A stretch of 38,280 nt of DNA from Gemmatimonadota bacterium (GTDB taxonomy: Bacteria; Gemmatimonadota; Gemmatimonadetes; Longimicrobiales; Gaopeijiaceae). Each line of letters starts with the position of its first letter. Position 1 is the first letter of the stretch. Location: NCBI GenBank assembly GCA_009841165.1, contig VXMI01000082.1, positions 1 through 38,280 on the forward strand. The letters run 5' to 3'. This document shows positions 32,003 to 38,280 of this stretch, one piece after another. The translations under genes and the position numbers were made by a program. Under the pieces are notes generated by a model, which ran no database searches, was not told where the DNA came from, and was given only the letters and a program-made list of their open reading frames with translations.

Positions 32003-32308
32003 TCAGCCCCGAACCAGGCAACTCCACGACGTGTGGTCGCCCTTGTGCCGGTTGTTCTGCCACTGAAGGGGCTGAAGATTCGACAGCTCGTCTCCACCCC
32101 CTATTGCGACCGGCAGCACATGGTCCACCTCCCAGCCGTGCTGGGAGCTTGTGTTTCCGTGCAGGTCGCGTCGCATCACCGCGCCGCATACGTCCCTTCG
32201 CCACTGGCGCGCGTCGTAATCCGGGATCGGCACGCCCTTTTGCCAGACTGCCTCCACGGTTGCCGGCGAAAAGCTGTGGCCGCGTCGGTTGGTGTTGCGG
32301 TATCTCAT
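32003..32308 (-). CDS. HNH endonuclease
   Basis: A 101-residue single-domain nuclease. The HNH motif is EVDHVLPVAIGGGDELSNLQPL followed by QNNRHKGD: H63 as general base after D62, N77, and N86/H88 in the final helix. C41 (VCGAVM) precedes it but the usual second zinc cysteine is absent. ATG 32308 is used; AGGAG lies about twelve bases upstream. It is the first gene of the four-gene operon, with 46 bases to the GIY-YIG-like gene, and a good promoter lies about 110 bases upstream. It would cut or nick DNA. Confidence 0.83.
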   Translation of the reverse strand: MRYRNTNRRGHSFSPATVEAVWQKGVPIPDYDARQWRRDVCGAVMRRDLHGNTSSQHGWEVDHVLPVAIGGGDELSNLQPLQWQNNRHKGDHTSWSCLVRG

Positions 32309-32417
32309 CGTTGCGGGAGCTCCTGTCCTCGCGGGAATCTTCGTCCCGTTTGCTGTGAATCTCAGCTACGAACTCTGACACTCGCAGGAATCGGCGGCGG
32401 TGTCAATGGTTCAGTAA

Positions 32418-32445
32418 ACGATAGCAGTTATCCACCGCAAGTCAA
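32418..32445 (-). promoter_or_regulatory. Promoter candidate for the nuclease-protease operon
   Basis: On the minus strand TTGACT (32445-32440) is followed after 16 bases by TATCGT (32423-32418). This is the best -35/-10 pair in the 326-base gap between the ImmA/IrrE-family gene and the HNH gene, and it points toward the HNH start at 32308. Nothing else is recognisable in that gap (32309-32634). Confidence 0.4.
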
Positions 32446-32634
32446 GGACAGCCTCGGAGCTGAGGTATCGGAGGCACGTGGCGTCGGTCGAATCCTGCCG
32501 CTACAGGACCAAGGGCGCTCGGTCAGTGTCGACAAGCCGACCGCCAGGACGATCGACCTACGCAGAGAGCCCGGTCGCGAGTATCGGGCGCATTTGAATG
32601 CGTCGCGCCGGGCCGCTGGCAGCTGGCCGATCCG

Positions 32635-33342
32635 TCACAGGAGAGTGGGCTGGTCGGTGACGTACCCCGCCGATTCCAGAGCTATTGCCATCGCGTGGCC
32701 AGATACCTCGAAGCAATCGCACAGGGACGTACCGATGCTCCGCGTCGTTCGCCGGGCCAGATCGGTCGCCGTGGTGTGAACGCTATCCGCAGGGTTCGTT
32801 GCGACCGGCGGTTGTCCGAAGCGGCGAGCGAACTCCTGCCGGAGACCCGATGCGGGAATCAGCAAGGAAGCGGCGAAACGGTTGGCCTGGACCTCTTCCG
32901 GCGGCGAGACGGACGCCGTGGCGAAGACGTTGCGGTGCAGGCTGATCATGCGATCCTGCGCGTCCGCCGGGCCGAACAGTCCGTGTGACGCGCCAGCGTC
33001 CGACTGAAGGTAAAGCGGCCGGTGCAGCACCCAATGCCCGATCTCATGGGAAACCGTGAACCGGTATCTCCCCTTTCGTCGTCCCCTGCTGTGTGGATCC
33101 TTGAGGCTAGCGCAGATCTCAATCCGATTTCGAAAAGGCCACATCTGCCCCAGGATGCGATCACCGTCCTTTCGCCCGAGGACGCGCTCGTCGTCGAAAG
33201 CGAGCTGCTCCTCCTCGGCGAGCACGTCAAACAATATGGTCTCGAGGTCCACAGGGACGGGGATTTCGGCGCCGAACGCGCGCGTCAGCAGACCCTCGGC
33301 GGCCCGCACGATGTCCTTGGGTGGCAGGTAGGGGTACTTCAC
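32635..33342 (-). CDS. ImmA/IrrE-family metallopeptidase
   Basis: A 235-residue zinc peptidase with RFTVSHEIGHWVLH (H99, E100, H103) and the following conserved segment EVQANRFAASLLIPASGLR. The N-terminal 60 residues carry the family's usual helix-strand lead (IVRAAEGLL, PVDLETILFDVL). Such proteins pair with XRE regulators and cleave them, as ImmA does with ImmR in ICEBs1, or act as toxin-like partners. The start is GTG 33342, overlapping the XRE gene stop in a GTGA. A decayed relative lies at 10984-11310. Confidence 0.87.
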   Translation of the reverse strand: MKYPYLPPKDIVRAAEGLLTRAFGAEIPVPVDLETILFDVLAEEEQLAFDDERVLGRKDGDRILGQMWPFRNRIEICASLKDPHSRGRRKGRYRFTVSHEIGHWVLHRPLYLQSDAGASHGLFGPADAQDRMISLHRNVFATASVSPPEEVQANRFAASLLIPASGLRQEFARRFGQPPVATNPADSVHTTATDLARRTTRSIGTSLCDCFEVSGHAMAIALESAGYVTDQPTLL

Positions 33343-33668
33343 CCATCACCCTCCAACTCCTTAAGCAACCGCTTCTTTCGAGAGTCCGGAAGCTCGTGAA
33401 CCCGCCTGTATAGCGCCACGTCCAGGCCGGACTCCGGGTAAGCCGCTTCCGGCATCCGGCCCGCTAGTCCCAGCAACTCGTCAACATCCAGCGAGAGTTC
33501 CTTCGCCAAGGCCACGAGCGTGGCTTCGCTTACCCTGGGAGCGGGTTTGCTGTTCTCGAGAACCGAAATGAAGGCCGGCGATTTCCGCACCCGCCTGGCT
33601 AGGGCGCGGAGACTGATCCCCATGTCCTTCCTAGCGGTCGATATCCGGTTACCGAGGCTTGACCCCAT
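33339..33668 (-). CDS. XRE-family transcription regulator
   Basis: A 109-residue protein with a cro/C1-type helix-turn-helix at residues 7-65 (ISTARKDMGISLRALARRV, SPAFISVLENSKPAPRVSE) and a short C-terminal helix region. ATG 33668 follows GAGGAGG at five-base spacing. It overlaps the peptidase gene by four bases. Expected role: repress this operon and be the target of the peptidase. The pair resembles phage- and ICE-type control switches as well as toxin-antitoxin modules. Confidence 0.87.
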   Translation of the reverse strand: MGSSLGNRISTARKDMGISLRALARRVRKSPAFISVLENSKPAPRVSEATLVALAKELSLDVDELLGLAGRMPEAAYPESGLDVALYRRVHELPDSRKKRLLKELEGDG

Positions 33669-33852
33669 AGTGCCCTCCTCACGCTACGCTGCGTCACCTG
33701 TCTCTCGAACGGTAGACGCTCCGCTGATTCCCCCGCAACCTTGGAACCCGTGGGGAGGTCATCTCAAGGTCCGCCACTCCTCTCACCTCGGACACGCTTC
33801 CTCCCGATGCCCCGAGGCCGTGTAGCTACTCCTCCTCGCTACTGGCGCGCTA

Positions 33853-34635
33853 CTACTCATCCAGGCCCGCTGTGTGTTCTCGATGCCACCGCAGGTATTC
33901 GATTCCGGGTCCGTGATCCGGCGAAGCAGGACGCGACAGCACGGTTCCGTCGAGCTCATCAATCGCATCGGATTTGAGTCTGGCCCGGTTCAGACGAAGC
34001 CGACCGTCTGCGGCCACTGCGAAGAGGCCCGCGTCGAACAGTGCGTGATCGTTCCGACAAAGCAAGATACCGTTTGCCGGGTCGAGCCGCTCCTTGTGGT
34101 TGCAGGCAGACCAACGCTTGATGTGAGCCGCATCAAGTGCCTCCACAATAGGAAGCGCGCACACCGCACATCGTGATCGATAGGTCTTGAGCATGGCTTT
34201 CCGGAAGAGGTCCTGTGCAGATCCTCTATCCCTTACGCGTGAGTAGACTTCCCCGGGATCCGCGGTAGACAGGAGTTCGGTGGCCAACTCTTCGATTCGA
34301 GCGCCTGTCGCAGCGTAGAGAAAGGGATTAGACCGGCTTGCCCACGGGTAGTTGAAGACTCGCTCACACCCTTCATCAAATCGCTCCCATTCCCAAGCCG
34401 TAAACCCCTTCCCGGGCCTCCCTGTTCCGTTCACTACCAGGATCGAGAGGGGCGGAAGCTTCTCGCGGATGCAGTATCGATGGATCGGGCCCAAGGCGAA
34501 TCCCACCGCCCTATGATGGATTCCGAGTGGTTGCCCGATCTCTTTGTAACGCAGGCGCCTGCGCTCTCCGGCAGCGCGTGTGAGCTCGTTCCAGGCAAGA
34601 TATGCCCGTTCCTCGTGGTTGGGCCTATCGTTCAA
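33853..34635 (-). CDS. HNH endonuclease with N-terminal MGMT-like winged-helix domain
   Basis: A 260-residue protein. The TTG start at 34635 has GGAGG seven bases upstream. Residues 10-90 form a domain with RYKEIGQPLGIHHRAVGFALGPI and REKLPPLSILVVNG, resembling the DNA-binding half of alkyltransferase-like proteins; the PCHR active-site motif is absent. Residues 150-210 are an HNH domain with zinc cysteines (C156, C159), AAH (H171), N188 in PANGILL and CRNDHALFD (C193, H197). This combination is a known layout for stand-alone restriction-like HNH proteins. It may read modified or damaged DNA. No methyltransferase lies beside it. Confidence 0.82.
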   Translation of the reverse strand: MNDRPNHEERAYLAWNELTRAAGERRRLRYKEIGQPLGIHHRAVGFALGPIHRYCIREKLPPLSILVVNGTGRPGKGFTAWEWERFDEGCERVFNYPWASRSNPFLYAATGARIEELATELLSTADPGEVYSRVRDRGSAQDLFRKAMLKTYRSRCAVCALPIVEALDAAHIKRWSACNHKERLDPANGILLCRNDHALFDAGLFAVAADGRLRLNRARLKSDAIDELDGTVLSRPASPDHGPGIEYLRWHREHTAGLDE

Positions 34636-34791
34636 TTCCGGGCCTCCGCCGAACGTGTGGTTGTCGAGTAGCCTGTGGCGACATCAAGTCTCCGAGGAAA
34701 CTAAGGCGAGTTCGCGTCTCGACTCTACAGAACTCTAGATCCCGAGGCCTTCAGCAGCATCCTGCTGAGTCCGACGGATGCCGTCCACTGA

Positions 34792-35532
34792 TTCCGATTC
34801 GTTGCGTTCGAATTCAAGCGCGAGAAGCTCACGAGGGGCCACCGTCGCCCAGGTGCTGGACTACTGTACCTACCTGGAGACCCTGCCGGACTCGGAAATC
34901 GGAACCCTTCCGACCCAGCGATCCGCCAAGGACGGCGTCGAGCGCATGGGGGACTTCGAGGAGTGGTACGGAAGCCAGAGGGGAGAGTCTCTCAGGCCCG
35001 TCAGGATGGTCCCGGTCGGCCTCGGCCTCGATGCGATCCCCCACCGAATGGTGTCCCAACTGGCGGACAGGGCCATCGATATCCTCCTGGTGACCTTCCA
35101 TGGCTACGTTCACGACCACGAGATGCTGTTGGCCAGGCAGGTACGGGCTGCGGACGATACCCGCACGTCGTCTGCGGGTCCGCCAACCTCGTCCGACCTG
35201 AATCGGAAGGCCACCGAGCACGGAGTCGCGGCGATCTGGCAGGATGCACGAGAATCACTGGACCACAGTGTTCGGACGTACTACACGAAATCCGGCATCA
35301 CCTGCCTGCAGCGGACGACCACCCTGCCCGATGGCGTGCGTGTCCGCGGGTCGCACTGCGTAACGATCGGCGAGGCCGGGGAAATCCGGATCACGTTCTA
35401 TCCCGGCGGCCGTCGACCTGGGCTACGAGGAGTTCGAGCAGCTCAGGGGTGCGATTCCATTCGAGGGCGGGAAGCCCCCGAACGCGCTTGGGACGCGATG
35501 GGCAATGAATCAGTGGTATTGCCGGTGGGAGG
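34792..35532 (+). pseudogene. Frameshifted, N-terminally truncated nuclease-like gene
   Basis: Three frames read in turn give one coherent protein: FVAFEFKREKLTR, then after a shift at the GGGG run (34835-34838) ATVAQVLDYCTYLETLPD and VPVGLGLDAIPHRMVSQLADRAIDILLVTFHGY, then after a second shift at the CCC run (35402-35404) AVDLGYEEFEQLRGAIPFEGG to NQWYCRWEG. The EFKRE with the following AQ.LDY resembles the E-x-K end of NucS/PD-(D/E)XK nucleases. The N-terminal part with the catalytic Asp is missing. Both shifts are single extra bases in homopolymers. The family call is moderately sure; that the gene is broken as it stands is clear. Confidence 0.6.
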
Positions 35533-35633
35533 GGGGGAGACGAGGGCGGCGATGGCGGTTGCGGCCGGGGTGGCCGCGCCGAACTGCAGCGAGTGGGAAT
35601 CGGCGCGAGGGGAGGTTGACCCGGGTCACGCGG
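35518..35633. repeat. Intergenic repeat, copy B
   Basis: About 116 bases that align with copy A (30624-30741) over their full length. It lies at the decayed end of the nuclease pseudogene. The final block reads GAGGTTGACCCGGGTCACGCGG. Its inverted repeat, TGACC-CG..GGTCA, sits in the same place as the one in copy A but with a different stem sequence, which suggests that the pairing rather than the bases is kept. Confidence 0.5.
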
Positions 35634-35782
35634 TGGTGGGGTCGTCGCGGAGGGCGGTCGCTGTGCGGCACGACGGGGCATCCCGGCGGAAAGCGCGCCG
35701 GGCCCACAGTATCAAGCCGCACTTCCCTGTGACTGCATGTTGGTCGTCCACTACCCAACTTCATAGACCGCCAGGATACCCC

Positions 35783-35899
35783 ATGAAGCATCCCAAGTTC
35801 AACGCGAAGAAGACGCATTCGGTTACCGTTAAGCTTGCCCGTTCGCTTCGGCGACTCGGATACCGGATCGGACTTCCCGAGAAGGAGGTCAGGCGTTAG
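35783..35899 (+). CDS. Small basic protein, uncertain
   Basis: A 38-residue frame starting at ATG 35783 after AGGAT. It is strongly basic (KFNAKKTHSVTVKLARSLRRLG, ending EKEVRR). It lies 41 bases upstream of the DUF5131 gene in the same direction. It could be a leader or small regulator of that operon, or chance. I recognise no family. Confidence 0.25.
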   Translation: MKHPKFNAKKTHSVTVKLARSLRRLGYRIGLPEKEVRR

Positions 35900-35940
35900 A
35901 TTGAGTATTCGGTGTCTTTTCGGTCCTACTAGGAGACTCG

Positions 35941-36711
35941 ATGTCGACACGTACTGGAATCGAATGGACAGATGCGACTTGGAATCCGGTTACTGGATGC
36001 ACCCGCGTCTCCAAGGGATGTGAGAACTGCTATGCGGCTACGCTAGCCCACAGACTGCTCCGTACCCAGTACCTCGCCCGCTTGCCGGTTGTGGATTCCG
36101 ACATCACGCGGGCAGATCCCTTCGCGGTCCGAGTCTGGCCAGAGCGGCTCGCACAGCCCGAGAAGTGGCGCGACCCGAGAATGATCTTCGTCAACAGCAT
36201 GAGCGATCTGTTTCACTCCCATGTCCCGACCGACTACGGGCGACGCGTCTTCGCTACCATGCTTCGGGCGAACTGGCACACCTATCAGATACTCACCAAG
36301 CGTCCCGCACGCGCGCTTCGCTTCTGGACAGACAACCGGGATCTCTTTGATGGCGGACCAATACCAGCGCACATTTGGCTCGGCGCCTCGGTCGAAGACC
36401 AGTCCGTGGCGTATCGTGTTCGCCACCTGCGACGTGTTCCCGCCACCGTTCGCTTCCTTTCCTGTGAGCCCCTCATCGGTCCACTGCGACTTGACCTGAC
36501 GGGGATCCACTGGCTGATAGCTGGTGGAGAGAGCGGGCCAGTCAGGCGACCCATGAAATCCGAGTGGGCCATTGAACTTCGCAATCAGTGCCAAGCCGCC
36601 GAGGTCCCGTTCTTCTTCAAGCAGTGGGGTGGGCGCACACCGAAGGCGGGTGGCAGAGAGCTTGAGGGCAGGTTGTGGGATGACATGCCCAAGGTGGTGA
36701 CTGCTCGATGA
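35941..36711 (+). CDS. DUF5131 (phage Gp37/Gp68-type) three-Cys-motif protein
   Basis: A 256-residue protein of the DUF5131 family. It opens with GIEWTDATWNPVTGC and carries the three cysteines C20, C27 and C30 in a Cys-x6-Cys-x2-Cys-Tyr-Ala motif, like an iron-sulfur binding site of radical-SAM type. Other family landmarks are MIFVNSMSDLFH, YQILTKRP, IWLGASVEDQ, FLSCEPLIGPL, WLIAGGESG and the C-terminal PFFFKQWGG. ATG 35941 follows AGGAG. It overlaps the TcmP gene in an ATGA, the standard partner arrangement. The substrate is unknown; nucleic acid or nucleotide chemistry is likely. Confidence 0.9.
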   Translation: MSTRTGIEWTDATWNPVTGCTRVSKGCENCYAATLAHRLLRTQYLARLPVVDSDITRADPFAVRVWPERLAQPEKWRDPRMIFVNSMSDLFHSHVPTDYGRRVFATMLRANWHTYQILTKRPARALRFWTDNRDLFDGGPIPAHIWLGASVEDQSVAYRVRHLRRVPATVRFLSCEPLIGPLRLDLTGIHWLIAGGESGPVRRPMKSEWAIELRNQCQAAEVPFFFKQWGGRTPKAGGRELEGRLWDDMPKVVTAR

Positions 36712-37580
36712 ACGAAAACTCCGACCGCAACCCCATATTGGAGTTCGAAGACGATGGACTCCATACACCGTCTATCAAGGAGCACTCTCTACGAAAAATC
36801 AGGTTGCACAACTATTATGTGACCCTCTTTAGCACAGCCATGAAGAACAAGTGGCCTCAGCGAGCGTATCTGGGTTTGTACTCGGGAGCAGGCCGGGCAC
36901 GCGTGACCGAGACCGGGAAGATCGTGGCCACAACAGCCGTCTCGGCGCTCGCTGTAGCGGACCCTTTCACCAAGTACATCTTCGTCGACAACAACCGCGA
37001 ATGCATCGCGGCGCTGAAGGCCCGCGCTAGTGCTCTAGACAAGGGTCTTGACGTGAGCTTCATTAAGAAGGATGTCTCGACAGCGGTTCCTGCAATCACC
37101 AAAGCGATGCCGTCGTTCAGCAAGAACCGGGGCCTGCTATCGTTTTGTTTCGTGGACCCGTTCTCCGCTGAGCTGGACTTCTCGGTCTTCAAGGAGCTCG
37201 GTAGCCAATACAAGATGGATTTCCTTGTACTGCTGATGCTCGGTCGCGACGTCAGGACGAATTTTCGCCGCTATCTGGAAGACGAGAACGATACGCGCAT
37301 CGCCAAACTCATTGATGACGAGAACTGGCGGGAGGAATGGGCGGATCGCGGATATCAGGCCAGAAATGTAGTTCGGTTCATGCTCGATAAGTTCAACCAA
37401 GCGATGGAGCGAGTCGGGTATAGTGCCGTTAGGCCTGATGATGCCCATCCGATTCGGTTGCTCGAGAAGAACAAGAACGTCCTGCTCTACTACCTGGTGC
37501 TGTACAGCAAGCATCCTTTGGGACGAGCCTTCTGGGATGCTACCCGCCGCGGGACTGACGAACAGTTATCACTACTATGA
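36708..37580 (+). CDS. tcmP: Three-Cys-motif partner protein TcmP
   Basis: A 290-residue protein of the TcmP family, found together with DUF5131 proteins. The N-terminal part has S-adenosylmethionine-binding-like features: YLGLYSGAGRARV (about 54-66) as motif I, IFVDNN at 91-96 as a second strand, and FCFVDPFS at 147-153 in the place of the DPPY-type catalytic motif. It may be a nucleic-acid methyltransferase, or may use the same fold to bind its partner. Further on are FLVLLMLGRDVRTNF and a helical C-terminus. Its start overlaps the DUF5131 stop. It ends 142 bases before a convergent HNH gene. Confidence 0.85.
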   Translation: MNENSDRNPILEFEDDGLHTPSIKEHSLRKIRLHNYYVTLFSTAMKNKWPQRAYLGLYSGAGRARVTETGKIVATTAVSALAVADPFTKYIFVDNNRECIAALKARASALDKGLDVSFIKKDVSTAVPAITKAMPSFSKNRGLLSFCFVDPFSAELDFSVFKELGSQYKMDFLVLLMLGRDVRTNFRRYLEDENDTRIAKLIDDENWREEWADRGYQARNVVRFMLDKFNQAMERVGYSAVRPDDAHPIRLLEKNKNVLLYYLVLYSKHPLGRAFWDATRRGTDEQLSLL

Positions 37581-37722
37581 TTCGAGTCAGCCCGTCAGTG
37601 GCCCGGACGTTTCACCAGAAGCCCATTTCATCCCAGCAGCGGCGAAGGGAGTTCATGGACCCGCGGCCGTAGAAGTACTGAAGGATCTGCTCTCGGATTC
37701 TGTCGTTGGGATTCACCTCACC

Positions 37723-38280
37723 TCACCCCCGGAACCGATTCTCATTGTGCCATTCCAAGTGCTCTCGCCCCGGGCGATGCTCGGAGCTCCTGGGAACCCA
37801 CAGCTCCGTTCCACCCAGGTCGTAGTAGTACTCGCCGTCGTCGAAGTCCGTGTGGATGTGGCCGCTTACCTCAAGCTCGTAGTCTGGTGTGACCGTCACG
37901 TAGCCGGCATCGAACAGCTTGTGGATGTCGGAGCGCAGCAGTAGTCCGTTCCTGACGTAGTGCTTTGGCTCTTCCTTGAAGGGCCGAATGTGAGCCGCCT
38001 CGAGCGCCGGAAGCGCCTTCTCGCGTGTTACGGCGCACTGCCTCCCGTACACGTCGGCGACGACCGTCCGGAAGATCCCCTGCCCTACCCGGGGCCTCAC
38101 GGGCACCGGGTCGCCGTAGCCACCGGGGAGATCGAGCCAGCTGTCCGGCTTGGGCTCCGAGACGATGGTTCCGCGCAGGCGATTAGACACCTGCGCCCAC
38201 AGCGTCCGGCCGATCTCCGCTCGCAGTCCGTATTCCAGCCATGCCGACCACCGATTCCGCCAAGCCGATCGCAGATTCCA
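37723..38280 (-). CDS. HNH endonuclease (N-terminus beyond window)
   Basis: The frame is open to the right edge of the window, so the N-terminus is missing; a GTG at 38190 lies inside the coding part. The C-terminal 150 residues are a well-known HNH type: PVPVRPRVGQGIFRTVV, YGRQCAVTREKALPALEAAH, RNGLLLRSDIHKLFDAGYV and a final EHLEWHNENRF. The catalytic His (AAH), Asn (RNG) and the later DIHKLFD are present. The upstream visible part (WLEYGLRAEIGRTLW) is helical and unassigned. Third HNH gene within 6.3 kb. Confidence 0.83.
   Translation of the reverse strand, partial: WNLRSAWRNRWSAWLEYGLRAEIGRTLWAQVSNRLRGTIVSEPKPDSWLDLPGGYGDPVPVRPRVGQGIFRTVVADVYGRQCAVTREKALPALEAAHIRPFKEEPKHYVRNGLLLRSDIHKLFDAGYVTVTPDYELEVSGHIHTDFDDGEYYYDLGGTELWVPRSSEHRPGREHLEWHNENRFRG

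Noticed and set aside
31957-32097. Longer N-terminus for the GIY-YIG-like protein
   Set aside because: It would overlap the HNH gene, lacks a ribosome binding site, and the GTG at 31956 has a near-perfect AGGAGG.
31445-32779. A 444-codon open frame on the plus strand across the nuclease-protease operon
   Set aside because: It is antisense to four recognisable genes with intact motifs, contains no domain pattern, and is rich in Arg, Pro and Ser as expected of a shadow in GC-rich DNA.
1-38280. tRNA genes, CRISPR arrays, transposases, integrases and att sites
   Set aside because: I looked for T-loop patterns, regular spaced repeats, DDE/tyrosine recombinase motifs and terminal repeats and found nothing supportable; the accessory island therefore has no visible mobility gene in this window.

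Overview
The window is GC-rich, densely coded DNA from a Gram-negative bacterium. The gene mix is what I associate with Gemmatimonadota: two secreted six-bladed beta-propeller proteins plus a remnant of a third, a DUF2723 membrane glycosyltransferase-like protein, an Omp85-type surface antigen, ECF sigma/anti-sigma pairs and a large leucine-rich-repeat lipoprotein. The phylum is inferred from gene content only. I see no rRNA, tRNA, CRISPR array, insertion sequence, integrase or replication origin.

Left part (1-11.4 kb): a truncated M50 membrane protease, a DUF433 antitoxin-like gene next to a decayed RelB fragment, an intact DinJ/YafQ-type toxin-antitoxin pair, an NTF2-fold protein that has lost a normal start codon, a DUF6526 membrane protein, and a bacterial ERG4/ERG24-type sterol reductase. 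These are followed by a propeller remnant, a propeller gene behind an ECF sigma gene, a divergent operon (LptF/LptG-like membrane protein, AraC-type regulator, small membrane protein), a membrane-anchored protein of unknown role, and an ImmA/IrrE remnant.

Middle part (11.4-28.6 kb): an envelope and secretion region. A short exported eight-cysteine peptide gene sits directly upstream of a propeller lipoprotein. Next come DUF2723 and an Omp85-family protein. A second LptF/LptG-like gene leads an operon with an ECF sigma factor and its zinc-finger anti-sigma. A soluble hybrid protein joins GAF, PAS, histidine kinase, receiver and OmpR-type DNA-binding domains in one chain. A 1502-residue lipoprotein carries an Ig-like domain, four LRR modules and a metzincin-like protease domain, and is followed by a second zinc-protease lipoprotein. 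Gene scars at 20459 and 23057 show that this lipoprotein family has been duplicated and rearranged here.

Right part (28.6-38.3 kb): an accessory island rich in nucleases and toxin-antitoxin-like pairs. It holds a TIGR04255/HTH pair, an orphan RelB, a compact operon of HNH nuclease, GIY-YIG-like protein, trypsin-like protease and a proline-rich small protein, an XRE/ImmA-IrrE pair, an MGMT-like-HNH nuclease, a frameshifted EFK-type nuclease pseudogene, the DUF5131/TcmP three-Cys-motif pair, and another HNH gene running off the end. The four-gene nuclease-protease operon (30792-32308) and the Cys-rich peptide/propeller cassette (11372-13010) are the best candidates for undescribed systems.
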